DNA of 64,000 nt. Source: Pseudomonadales bacterium (lineage in GTDB: Bacteria; Pseudomonadota; Gammaproteobacteria; Pseudomonadales; Azotimanducaceae). Shown here piece by piece: positions 18,575 to 26,117 of this stretch (positions are counted from its first letter, which is position 1; every line of letters begins with the position of its first letter). The translations under genes were made by a program, and so were the position numbers. Under the pieces are notes generated by a model. That model ran no database searches. It saw only the letters and a program-made list of their open reading frames with translations, and was not told where the DNA came from. Location: contig JAJECH010000052.1 of assembly GCA_022822135.1 (NCBI GenBank), positions 1 through 64,000 on the forward strand. Direction: 5' to 3'.

Positions 18575-20131
18575 ATGACAGCAGTTCAACCGTTCACCTT
18601 AACGGATCTAAACGGTACCGACCACAGTGTACCAACGGGTACGAAAACACTGTTGTGTTTCGTGAAAGAAGACTGCCCGACCTGTAATCTTGTAGCGCCG
18701 TTATTGGAAGCCGCACACCAGGAAGGCGATGCGGACGTGATACTCGTTGGTCAAACATCTGACGGTAACGAGCTGCTTGCAAAGACCCACAACCTTTCAG
18801 TTCCTGTACTAGACGACTCAACTTTGATTGTGTCATTCGCCTACGAACTCGATACCGTACCTCATGCAATACTCCTTGATGATGTCGGCGAACCGATCAA
18901 AGAAGTCATTGGATTCGACAAGTCTGAATGGCACGAGCTGCTCTGTGACGACATTAGTGATGTTGAGATCAATTGGACCGAACTTCCAGATTGGCGGCCT
19001 GGCTGTGGATCGTTAACGCAAGATCCCATCATCGCCGAAAGGCTTCGAGCCGAAGCAGAAAACAGCCCGCTGCGTGCCCGTCGCATAGAGATCGCGTCAC
19101 ACGACGATGTTCACGAGTTTTTATTCGATCAGGGATTTACGGATGGTCTCCCAGTCGTACCACCTACACCGGAACGCGTCATTCGCATGCTTGGCGGTAT
19201 TGATCGTGACCCGCAGGATGTCGTCTCAACAATCCCTCCGAATCTCGCACCCGCGACGGTCGAAAAGATTGCGATCAACGCGGTGCTAGCCGGTTGCAAA
19301 CCTGAGTATCTGCCTGTCGTTATCGCTACGATCGAAGCGATGTGCACCGACGAGTTCAACTGCCACGGTGTATTCGCGACGACCATGGGCGGAACCCCCG
19401 TCATGATTCTGAACGGTCCAGTACGACATGCACTGGACATGAATATGAAGTTGTCTGCGTTAGGTCAAGGAACTCGAGCTAATGCCGCGATTGGCCGCGC
19501 AATTCGTCTCGCCGTACGAAATATCGGCGGCGCTAAACCTGGTGGCACAGAACGCTCGACGCTCGGTAATCCCATGAAGTTCACTATGTGCTTTCCCGAG
19601 TGGGAAGAACGGAGCCCATGGGAACCTCTGCACGTCGAGCGCGGTTTTGAGCCAGAGGACTCTGTTGTATCGATCTTCGCAATGTCGAGCGGACCGGCGC
19701 AAGTCGTCGATCAGACGTCGCGGTCTGCTGAAGCCCTGGTTGGAAGTTTCGCGCTGTCCATGCGAGCGGTTCACGCTGTCAAAGCGCATCGAGCTGGGGA
19801 CACCATCTTGGTCATCAGTCCCGAGCACGTGGACACAATTCAACGTGATGGGTGGTCCAAGGCAGACATACGCGCACGAATTCAGGAAGTATCTAGCGTA
19901 CCATTCCGCGATCTTATTGCAGATTCAACGAGTGGTGTTGGCATACCAGCACAGGCGGCAGCCAACATGACAGAAGAGCAATTAGATCGTCCAATACCTA
20001 AGTTCGCTTCGGAAGATCGCATCCACATCGTGGTTGCAGGATCTGAAGCGGGTAAATTCTCTGCCGTGTTTCACGGCTGGGCAAGTGGCAGTATGGGGTC
20101 TATCCCCGTGTCACGCAAAATCACCATGTGA
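18575..20131 (+). CDS. Thioredoxin-like domain fused to a UGSC-associated domain
   Basis: A 518-residue two-domain protein. Residues about 1-135 form a thioredoxin-like domain with the redox motif CPTC at C34/C37 (KEDCPTCNL) and a cis-Pro motif TVPHAI. Residues about 155-518 form a conserved domain of unknown function, starting FTDGLPVVPPTPERV and including VEKIAINAVLAGCKPEYLPV, NCHGVFATTMGG and SPWEPLHVERGFEPE. From memory of family patterns, proteins with this second domain are commonly encoded beside UGSC proteins; a search should confirm it. No signal peptide is present, so it acts in the cytoplasm. The selenoprotein gene starts 18 nt downstream. A reductase or enzyme partner for the Sec protein is the simplest inference. 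Confidence 0.72.
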   Translation: MTAVQPFTLTDLNGTDHSVPTGTKTLLCFVKEDCPTCNLVAPLLEAAHQEGDADVILVGQTSDGNELLAKTHNLSVPVLDDSTLIVSFAYELDTVPHAILLDDVGEPIKEVIGFDKSEWHELLCDDISDVEINWTELPDWRPGCGSLTQDPIIAERLRAEAENSPLRARRIEIASHDDVHEFLFDQGFTDGLPVVPPTPERVIRMLGGIDRDPQDVVSTIPPNLAPATVEKIAINAVLAGCKPEYLPVVIATIEAMCTDEFNCHGVFATTMGGTPVMILNGPVRHALDMNMKLSALGQGTRANAAIGRAIRLAVRNIGGAKPGGTERSTLGNPMKFTMCFPEWEERSPWEPLHVERGFEPEDSVVSIFAMSSGPAQVVDQTSRSAEALVGSFALSMRAVHAVKAHRAGDTILVISPEHVDTIQRDGWSKADIRARIQEVSSVPFRDLIADSTSGVGIPAQAAANMTEEQLDRPIPKFASEDRIHIVVAGSEAGKFSAVFHGWASGSMGSIPVSRKITM

Positions 20132-20149
20132 ACTTCAAGGAGGTTATGC

Positions 20150-20668
20150 ATGAACACCATTCTTGATCCGACCGACGAGCGTAAGCCAGTTGTACGTTCG
20201 ATCACGACGCGAGCGGAGCGTCTCGAAGGTCGGCTCGCGTTGTTAGACATTCGCAAACCGCGTGGCAACATCCTGTTGGATCGCTTGGAAGAACTGTTGG
20301 CCGAACGCTATCCCAAGCTTGAGGTTAAGCGTTTCGAAAAACCAACCTTTACGAAACCTGCGCCTACGGATGTTCGTCAGAATATCAAAGCGAACGCGGA
20401 TCTAGTCGTTGAAGGATTAGCGGACTGAGGATCCTGTACCACGTGCAGTTTGCATGACACGGTCTGGTTTGAAATCCAGGGGATTCCAGCAGTAAGTATC
20501 GCTTCAACGGAATTCGTTGACGCAGCAGAAACACAGGCGCAAGCTCTAGGGATGGACGACGCGAAGTGCGTCTTCGTCCCACATCCTATTCAGGATGCAA
20601 CAGATGAAGAGATGCGACTGAAGGCAGAAGCGTGTGTCGATGAGATCGTCGCGGCCTTAACCCAATAA
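20150..20668 (+). CDS. UGSC-family selenoprotein (in-frame TGA read as selenocysteine)
   Basis: The frame opened by ATG 20150 (good RBS AAGGAGG just upstream) reaches TGA at 20426-20428. It continues in the same frame to a TAA at 20666-20668, giving 172 residues with position 93 as the TGA codon. Around the TGA the protein reads GLAD-U-GSCTTCSLHDTV, exactly the UGSC motif of the selenoprotein family found earlier in marine metagenomes. Both halves are conserved-looking protein: KPRGNILLDRLEELLAERYP before, DTVWFEIQGIPAVSIAST after. Sec93 with Cys96 and Cys99 would form a redox site. A hairpin suited to SECIS lies just after the TGA. No selA/B/C/D genes are in the window. If Sec is not inserted, only a 92-residue fragment is made. 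The molecular function of the family is not established. Confidence 0.88.
20429..20463 (+). promoter_or_regulatory. Bacterial SECIS-like hairpin after the UGA codon
   Basis: Immediately 3' of the TGA, CGTGCA (20442-20447) pairs with TGCATG (20451-20456) around a GTT loop. The outer ACC (20438-20440) and GGT (20461-20463) extend the helix past small bulges. The loop starts with G, 19 nt after the TGA, within the spacing reported for bacterial SECIS elements recognised by SelB. Seen by eye only; no folding energy was computed. Confidence 0.7.
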
Positions 20669-20673
20669 AAATC

Positions 20674-21858
20674 TCAGCCGATCGTACCGGCGTCGTAGAG
20701 CGCGTCGATGCGATCGGTTTCTATATCAAACTCCATCAACAATTCGCGCGTGTGTTCGCCTGGATTTGGTGCGGCACGCTCGAACGTCTCTGCATGCGGA
20801 TGCGCAGACATGTTGATCGGGGAACGGATGAGACTGACGTCTCCAAGTTCTTTATGTGGCGCATTTCGCGCCATTTTTAGATGTCTCGCTTGAGGATTTG
20901 TAAATCCTTCGCCAACATCAAGAACAGGTCCGCACGGAACGCCGTTTGCATTCAGTTTTTCAATAAGCTCATCAACTGAGAAACTCACTAGCGCTTCGTT
21001 GATAGCTTCTTCAAGCACATCGCGATGCTTGTTTCGGTCTCGTGGGGTAAGGAAGCGTTGATCCACTCGCAACACCGTATCCTCTATGGCGTCTAAGAAA
21101 CTACCCCACATACGCTCCGTCGGTGCTGCAATGTTCACATATCCGTCCTGACACTGAAATGTCCCCATTGGGAAGTTTGTCGGGTGGTTGTTACCTTGTT
21201 GCTTTGGCACATCTCCTAGCATCGTAAATCGGGCACCCTGAAAGTCGAGTTTGCAGAGCATGCCTTCAAGCAAAGAGGTGTGAACCCACTGCCCTTCGCC
21301 CGTTTTCTCCCGGTGAATCAGCGCGAGCAAGATACCCTGACCTAGGAACATTCCCGCAGTTGTATCGCTAATTGCGATGCCAGCTCTTACCGGGCCTCCG
21401 CCAGGATGACCCGTAATCGACATTAGTCCTGACATGCCTTGCACTATTTGGTCTACGCCTGGTCGATCGCTATATGGACCATCCTGACCAAAACCGGAGA
21501 TACTTGCATAGATCAACCGTTTGTTGTGTTGTGCGAGCGTGTCGTAGTCGACCTTGAGCTTGTGTTTCACAGGTGCGCGGAAGTTCTCAACCACGATATC
21601 TGCACGTTTAACCATCTCGATGAACAGGGCATGGCCCTCGTCATGCTTCAAGTTGATACACAAACCGCGTTTGTTGCGATGAAGGTTCTGTTCATCGGGG
21701 CCATGTCGACCTCCCGTTATGGAGCCGGATTTGACGGGTGGCGGTTCAATCTTGATGACATTTGCACCCCAATCAGCAAGTAATCGAACGGCGGTAGGAC
21801 CTGCGCGCGCGATCGTTAGGTCAAGTACCGTAATGTCCGCGAGTGGCAGTGAGCTCAT
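20674..21858 (-). CDS. CaiB/BaiF family (class III) CoA-transferase
   Basis: Moves CoA between carboxylic acids through an enzyme-bound aspartyl-CoA anhydride. The N-terminal pattern ITVLDLTIARAGPTAVRLLA followed by DWGANVIKIEPP is diagnostic. The catalytic Asp sits in GIAISDTTAGMFLG near residue 170, and LNLKHDEG/VVENFRAP match the family. Start at ATG 21858 (MSSLPLADI); an ATG four codons earlier is also possible. It ends a run of five same-strand genes (MaoC, amidohydrolase, acyl-CoA dehydrogenase, MFS, this gene), suggesting activation of the acid that the operon degrades. Its stop lies 5 nt from the stop of the convergent UGSC gene. Confidence 0.9.
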   Translation of the reverse strand: MSSLPLADITVLDLTIARAGPTAVRLLADWGANVIKIEPPPVKSGSITGGRHGPDEQNLHRNKRGLCINLKHDEGHALFIEMVKRADIVVENFRAPVKHKLKVDYDTLAQHNKRLIYASISGFGQDGPYSDRPGVDQIVQGMSGLMSITGHPGGGPVRAGIAISDTTAGMFLGQGILLALIHREKTGEGQWVHTSLLEGMLCKLDFQGARFTMLGDVPKQQGNNHPTNFPMGTFQCQDGYVNIAAPTERMWGSFLDAIEDTVLRVDQRFLTPRDRNKHRDVLEEAINEALVSFSVDELIEKLNANGVPCGPVLDVGEGFTNPQARHLKMARNAPHKELGDVSLIRSPINMSAHPHAETFERAAPNPGEHTRELLMEFDIETDRIDALYDAGTIG

Positions 21859-21879
21859 GGTGTCTAGCATGATTCGAAA

Positions 21880-23094
21880 TTAAGGATTAGTCCGAGTCTG
21901 TAGGAAAGCAGGTGCGATCTGGACTTCATTGCCTTGTGAAGGTGAATTGGGGATATTCTGCGATAGGACAAGCGAACAAATCGCAAATGCCGTGCCAATC
22001 AGAAAAACTGCCGCATGTGATTCCAACCAAATGCTGCCAAGGATGACAGGAATGATGACTGCGGCAATGTGATTAATCGTAAACGACACGCCTGCAGTCG
22101 ATGCTATATCCGCCGGCTCAGCAATCTTCTGGAAGTACGTCTTGATCGCGATACCCATCGCAAAGAAAAAGTGATCCAGTACATAGAGCAAGCCTGCTAA
22201 CCACGCAGATTCGACGAATGCGTAACAGCTGAAAATGACCGCAAGACCAACATACTCAACTGTGAGTGCGCGTCGCTCGCCAATTCTTCCTATCCATGCA
22301 CCAATCCGCTCGGCCGCAAGCGCATTCACAAGGTGGTTCACGAGCAGTAACGCGGTCATATTGGCAACAGAAAAGCCGAAGCGTTGAACTAGCAAGAACC
22401 CGGCGAATGCCACAAAAATCTGTCGACGTGCGCCGCTCAAAAACGTTAAGCCATAGTAGAGCCAATACTTACTCCGTAGCACGATATGCTTACGTTGCTC
22501 AACTCGTGACCTAAACCGGGGCGCCGCGACAGCAAGGAATATTGCTAACGTTAGCACGATACCACCCGCGATTGCGTAGATGGTTGAGTAGTCAAAGTCC
22601 AACCACTTTACGAGCGCGAACACGGTCAAAAACGTACAGAACGCGGTGATTGAACCCACGGATATGAGCGCGCCTAATAACCTTGGCGCAACTCGTTTAG
22701 GCAACCACTGTAGTGACAGTGACTGACGAACTGTTTCGAAGTAGTGGAACCCAATCGACATCAATACGACAGCGAAATAAAGTCCGTATATCGTTGGTAG
22801 AAATCCTGTTATCGCAATTCCTATACCGAAAACTGCTAACGCAATGACCGCGAAGACCTGCTCTCGGAGGATAAACAGGATGAAAACTGCAGTGAAAGCG
22901 AGAAAGCCAGGCACCTCGCGGATGCTCTGCATGACACCGTTTTCGAAGCCATTGATCCCGATTTGCTCAACCGCGTAGTTATTGAGTAGCGCTTGCCACA
23001 CCGACATACCGATCGGCATTGCAATGCTGGCGATCACGAGAAATGCGAACGGAGATCGAATCCGCCTCTCCATCATCGCGGAAACGCGAGACAT
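21880..23094 (-). CDS. MFS transporter
   Basis: A 404-residue integral membrane protein with twelve hydrophobic segments, assigned to the major facilitator superfamily. The first helix (SPFAFLVIASIAMPIGMSVW), a charged central loop around FRSRVEQRKHIVLRSKYW (between helices 6 and 7) and the second six-helix set are all visible. The substrate is not indicated by sequence. Position between the acyl-CoA dehydrogenase and CaiB genes on the same strand suggests uptake of the organic acid handled by the operon, but export cannot be excluded. Confidence 0.82.
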   Translation of the reverse strand: MSRVSAMMERRIRSPFAFLVIASIAMPIGMSVWQALLNNYAVEQIGINGFENGVMQSIREVPGFLAFTAVFILFILREQVFAVIALAVFGIGIAITGFLPTIYGLYFAVVLMSIGFHYFETVRQSLSLQWLPKRVAPRLLGALISVGSITAFCTFLTVFALVKWLDFDYSTIYAIAGGIVLTLAIFLAVAAPRFRSRVEQRKHIVLRSKYWLYYGLTFLSGARRQIFVAFAGFLLVQRFGFSVANMTALLLVNHLVNALAAERIGAWIGRIGERRALTVEYVGLAVIFSCYAFVESAWLAGLLYVLDHFFFAMGIAIKTYFQKIAEPADIASTAGVSFTINHIAAVIIPVILGSIWLESHAAVFLIGTAFAICSLVLSQNIPNSPSQGNEVQIAPAFLQTRTNP

Positions 23095-23183
23095 CGTTGA
23101 GCTAATCAGCGGACCTACCTAATGTATGAGCATTCATGTTCTACTTCGGGTGACATCCGTATCACCCTTTTTTTGCGATATGT

Positions 23184-24329
23184 TCAGTCAGGTAAACCGA
23201 GGATTCGCTTCGCGATGATGTTCAACTGAACCTCAGACGTTCCGCCCTCAATCGAGTTGGCTTTTGAACGCAACCATTGACGTGTGACGCCAAGGTCTGC
23301 TTGATCGAATTCCTCGCCCGTCCAACCAAGACCATTCACACCCATCATCTCGACGAGTAAGTCGTATCGGTTCTTATTTTGTTCTGTGCCGTAGTACTTA
23401 AACAGCGACGACATGAACGTTGGAGCGACGCCTGCTCGGGTCTCTTCGCCTGAACGTCGGGTCGTCAATCCAAACGCATGATCATTCATGCGGTGATGGG
23501 AAACTCGATCACGAAGATCTGCTTCTGCGATCTTCCCACTCTCTTCGCCAACGCACTCTTTCGCGATCTCGTCGATGGTCTTAGCGCGCGGGCCACCGCC
23601 ACCGCCACCAATTCCACCGATCGAGGTTCTTTCATACTGAAGCAGACGTTTCGCGACCGTCCATCCCTTATTGACCTCACCGACGATATGACTCTTCGGT
23701 ACTCGTACATCGTCCAGGAACGTCTGGCAAAAAGGCGACGCGCCGCTGATTAGCAGAATCGGCTTCACGCTCACACCCGGTGATTTCATATCGAACAGAA
23801 TGAAACTAATCCCTTCATGTTTTGGCGCATCTGGATCGGTCCGAATCAGGCAAAACATCCAATCTGCATGGTCTGCGCCTGAAGTCCAAATCTTCGACCC
23901 ATTGATGATGTAATCGTCGCCATCAGACACCGCGCGGGTTTGGAGACTAGCTAAATCGGAGCCAGAGCCAGGTTCGCTGTAACCCTGACACCAAACGATT
24001 TCTTGACGAACAATCCTTGGCAAGTGCTGCATGCATTGCTCTTCGGTACCGAATTCAAGCAATGCAGGACCGATCATCGTCAGACCCATACCGCCTACTC
24101 CAACGACTGCATGATTCTTACGCAGCTCATCCTGAAGGATCGCAATTTCCGGCTTCTCCAAACCGGCTCCACCGTATTTAGTTGGCCATGTCGGCGCCGA
24201 CCATCCTCGCTCGAAGTACTTTTGCGACCAGTCTTGCCAATCGTCTCGTGTCGCCTGCTGACCCGGATTGCGAATGCTCTCAGGACAGTTTTCAGCGATG
24301 AATGATTGGATTTCCGCTCTAAATTCCAT
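23184..24329 (-). CDS. Acyl-CoA dehydrogenase
   Basis: A 381-residue FAD enzyme that introduces an alpha-beta double bond into acyl-CoA. Signatures: WCQGYSEPGSGSDLASLQTR (FAD and substrate-binding loop), INGSKIWTSGADHADWMFCL, and the C-terminal EGGTSEVQLNIIAKRILGLP that contacts FAD. A central glycine stretch (GGIGGGGGG, about residue 235) is an unusual low-complexity insert in the loop before the helical C-terminal domain. The gene is 12 nt downstream of the amidohydrolase gene. With the MaoC-like hydratase it forms a partial beta-oxidation-like set. Substrate unknown. Confidence 0.93.
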   Translation of the reverse strand: MEFRAEIQSFIAENCPESIRNPGQQATRDDWQDWSQKYFERGWSAPTWPTKYGGAGLEKPEIAILQDELRKNHAVVGVGGMGLTMIGPALLEFGTEEQCMQHLPRIVRQEIVWCQGYSEPGSGSDLASLQTRAVSDGDDYIINGSKIWTSGADHADWMFCLIRTDPDAPKHEGISFILFDMKSPGVSVKPILLISGASPFCQTFLDDVRVPKSHIVGEVNKGWTVAKRLLQYERTSIGGIGGGGGGPRAKTIDEIAKECVGEESGKIAEADLRDRVSHHRMNDHAFGLTTRRSGEETRAGVAPTFMSSLFKYYGTEQNKNRYDLLVEMMGVNGLGWTGEEFDQADLGVTRQWLRSKANSIEGGTSEVQLNIIAKRILGLPD

Positions 24330-24341
24330 TTTCTGTAACTC

Positions 24342-25508
24342 CTAGCTCTGGATTTCGACCCCACGTGCAACAACACAAACGGGCTTCTGCAGGACGTCTA
24401 AATCCTTCAATGGATCTCCTTCAACAAACACCAAGTCGGCAGCAAGACCGACCTTGATCGCGCCTGTCTCGTTGTGAATGTTAAGTGCACGCGCGGCGTT
24501 GCTAGTTGCGGTTCGCAAAACTTCAACAGGTTGCATATCCGCATACCGCGCAAACACCGGTAATGCTCGAGGCAAGTCATGGTGCCGTACGTTCGGGATA
24601 CCGGCATCCGTTGATGCAATGAACTGCACACCCGCGGCTTTCATTTCTCGAAACTGTTGCCTCACGACCCCAAGATGTGCGGGAGTGAACTGCATGAAAC
24701 GTGACCAGTTCGCATTTACCGTTGGCGAGACCCACGTTTTACGTGCTGCCATTTCGACGACTACATCATGCAGGTAGTCGCCTCGGCGACCATCCTTGTC
24801 CATCCAGGAACAGTGTTCGACGGTATCCACGCCTGCATATACCGCATTCGCGATGCCTTCACTGCCGTGACAGTGCGCCGCGACCGCGAAATCTCTATCG
24901 TGGGCGTAAGAAATGATTTCAGTTAGTTCATCCTGGGTAAATTGCGCACGGCCAGGATGGCTCTTAGCGGTGAACATTCCGCCAGTTGCCATGATTTTGA
25001 TTAGATCGACACCTTTCTCGCTGTTTCGATCGACCACCTGGTGTGCTTTATTTGCGTCAGGTACGTCACCACCCCAAAAATGACAATGACCTTCTATTGA
25101 CGTTATAGGACGGCCAGCGCACAGTAATCGTGGACCTTGAATCTCACCATTGTTGATCTGATCGCGTAATTCCAACTCGAGCCAATTTCCGCCACCAAGG
25201 TCGCGTGCACACGTGATGCCAGCTTTGACCATGTGCTTAGCACGCTCAGGCATCTTCTTCCTAATGTCGTCATCTGACTGAGCAAGTTGCTTTTGGACAT
25301 CGTGGATACTAGGATCTAACACCATGTGCACGTGACTATCAATCAAGCCTGGCAGGACCGTCAAGCCAGCACAATCCTTTGCCTGTGGATGCTCTATCCC
25401 AACACCAGTAATGCGGCCGGATTCGATTGTCAACGAGGTCTCGGGTCGGTACGTACCCCCTTCCCCGTCCCAAATCCGAACGTTCTTATAGGCAACCGTT
25501 GATGTCAT
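24342..25508 (-). CDS. Metal-dependent amidohydrolase
   Basis: A 388-residue TIM-barrel hydrolase of the amidohydrolase superfamily, closest in appearance to imidazolonepropionase/prolidase-like members. The metal motif HxH is in VLPGLIDSHVHMVLD. Further His ligands occur in FAVAAHCHGSEG and DTVEHCSW, and the terminal Asp in FIASTDAGIPNVRHHD. The N- and C-terminal beta-sandwich strands (VLVLP-like start, LAADLVFVEGDPLKDL end) flank the barrel. It hydrolyses amides, lactams or related bonds; the substrate is not determinable. No signal peptide. Within an operon between a MaoC-like protein and an acyl-CoA dehydrogenase, which suggests release of an acid for CoA-linked breakdown. Confidence 0.88.
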   Translation of the reverse strand: MTSTVAYKNVRIWDGEGGTYRPETSLTIESGRITGVGIEHPQAKDCAGLTVLPGLIDSHVHMVLDPSIHDVQKQLAQSDDDIRKKMPERAKHMVKAGITCARDLGGGNWLELELRDQINNGEIQGPRLLCAGRPITSIEGHCHFWGGDVPDANKAHQVVDRNSEKGVDLIKIMATGGMFTAKSHPGRAQFTQDELTEIISYAHDRDFAVAAHCHGSEGIANAVYAGVDTVEHCSWMDKDGRRGDYLHDVVVEMAARKTWVSPTVNANWSRFMQFTPAHLGVVRQQFREMKAAGVQFIASTDAGIPNVRHHDLPRALPVFARYADMQPVEVLRTATSNAARALNIHNETGAIKVGLAADLVFVEGDPLKDLDVLQKPVCVVARGVEIQS

Positions 25509-25574
25509 ATGAATCGACTGACGGCTTCTTAGATGTAACGAGTCGTTTTTATGAGATTGTCTAAGTATGACAAT

Positions 25575-26045
25575 CTAGAAAACCAATCGCCCCAAGCTCT
25601 CCGCAACGCAACAAGGCTTTTCTTGTCCTTCGACTTCGACGACAATCTCATTCATCGTTTCAATCATGCCGCCTTTGATCTCGACTCGCTTGAGTGTGCT
25701 TTGTGTCCGGATCTTGGCACCAACCGGTACTGGCGCTGGAAACCGCACCTTATCGAAACCGTAATTGATTGTCAGCTTCTGCCCTTCAAGTCGTGGACCT
25801 GTTTCAACGACCGATCTCGGCAGGTGTCCCATGATCGATAAAGTCAAGTGACCGTGTGCGATGGTGGTGCCAAATGGACCCACTTTCGCGCGTTGCTCAT
25901 CAATGTGAATCCACTGGTGATCCATCGTTACGTTCGCAAAATCGTTTATCCGATCCTGGGTCACTTCAAACCAATCGGTAGGCGCCGAGGACTCACCGAT
26001 TCGCGCTGTAAGGGTGTCATATGCGTTTTGCAAGTTGTCTGACAT
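25575..26045 (-). CDS. MaoC-like (R)-specific enoyl-CoA hydratase family protein
   Basis: A 156-residue hot-dog fold protein. The hydratase pattern is seen as INDFANVTMDHQWIHIDEQR followed by GPFGTTIAHGHLTLS, giving the catalytic Asp and His pair of MaoC hydratases. The remainder (YGFDKVRFPAPVPVGAKIR) matches the MaoC C-terminal part. The enzyme probably adds water to an enoyl-CoA. It is the first gene of the minus-strand operon leading to amidohydrolase, acyl-CoA dehydrogenase, MFS and CaiB genes, and is divergent from the ADP-ribosylglycohydrolase gene. Confidence 0.9.
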   Translation of the reverse strand: MSDNLQNAYDTLTARIGESSAPTDWFEVTQDRINDFANVTMDHQWIHIDEQRAKVGPFGTTIAHGHLTLSIMGHLPRSVVETGPRLEGQKLTINYGFDKVRFPAPVPVGAKIRTQSTLKRVEIKGGMIETMNEIVVEVEGQEKPCCVAESLGRLVF

Positions 26046-26117
26046 AACAGAAGCTCCTGCTGATAATTCGAGGGATAAACCTTCTATCTTATTCGCGCAA
26101 CTTATACAGGAGAACTC

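Noticed and set aside
20150-20428. A 92-residue protein ended by a TGA nonsense mutation, followed by an orphan 3' frame
   Set aside because: The frame continues for 80 more codons with family-like sequence, the residues after the TGA are exactly GSC, and a SECIS-like hairpin follows. Sec decoding explains all of this better than a mutation.
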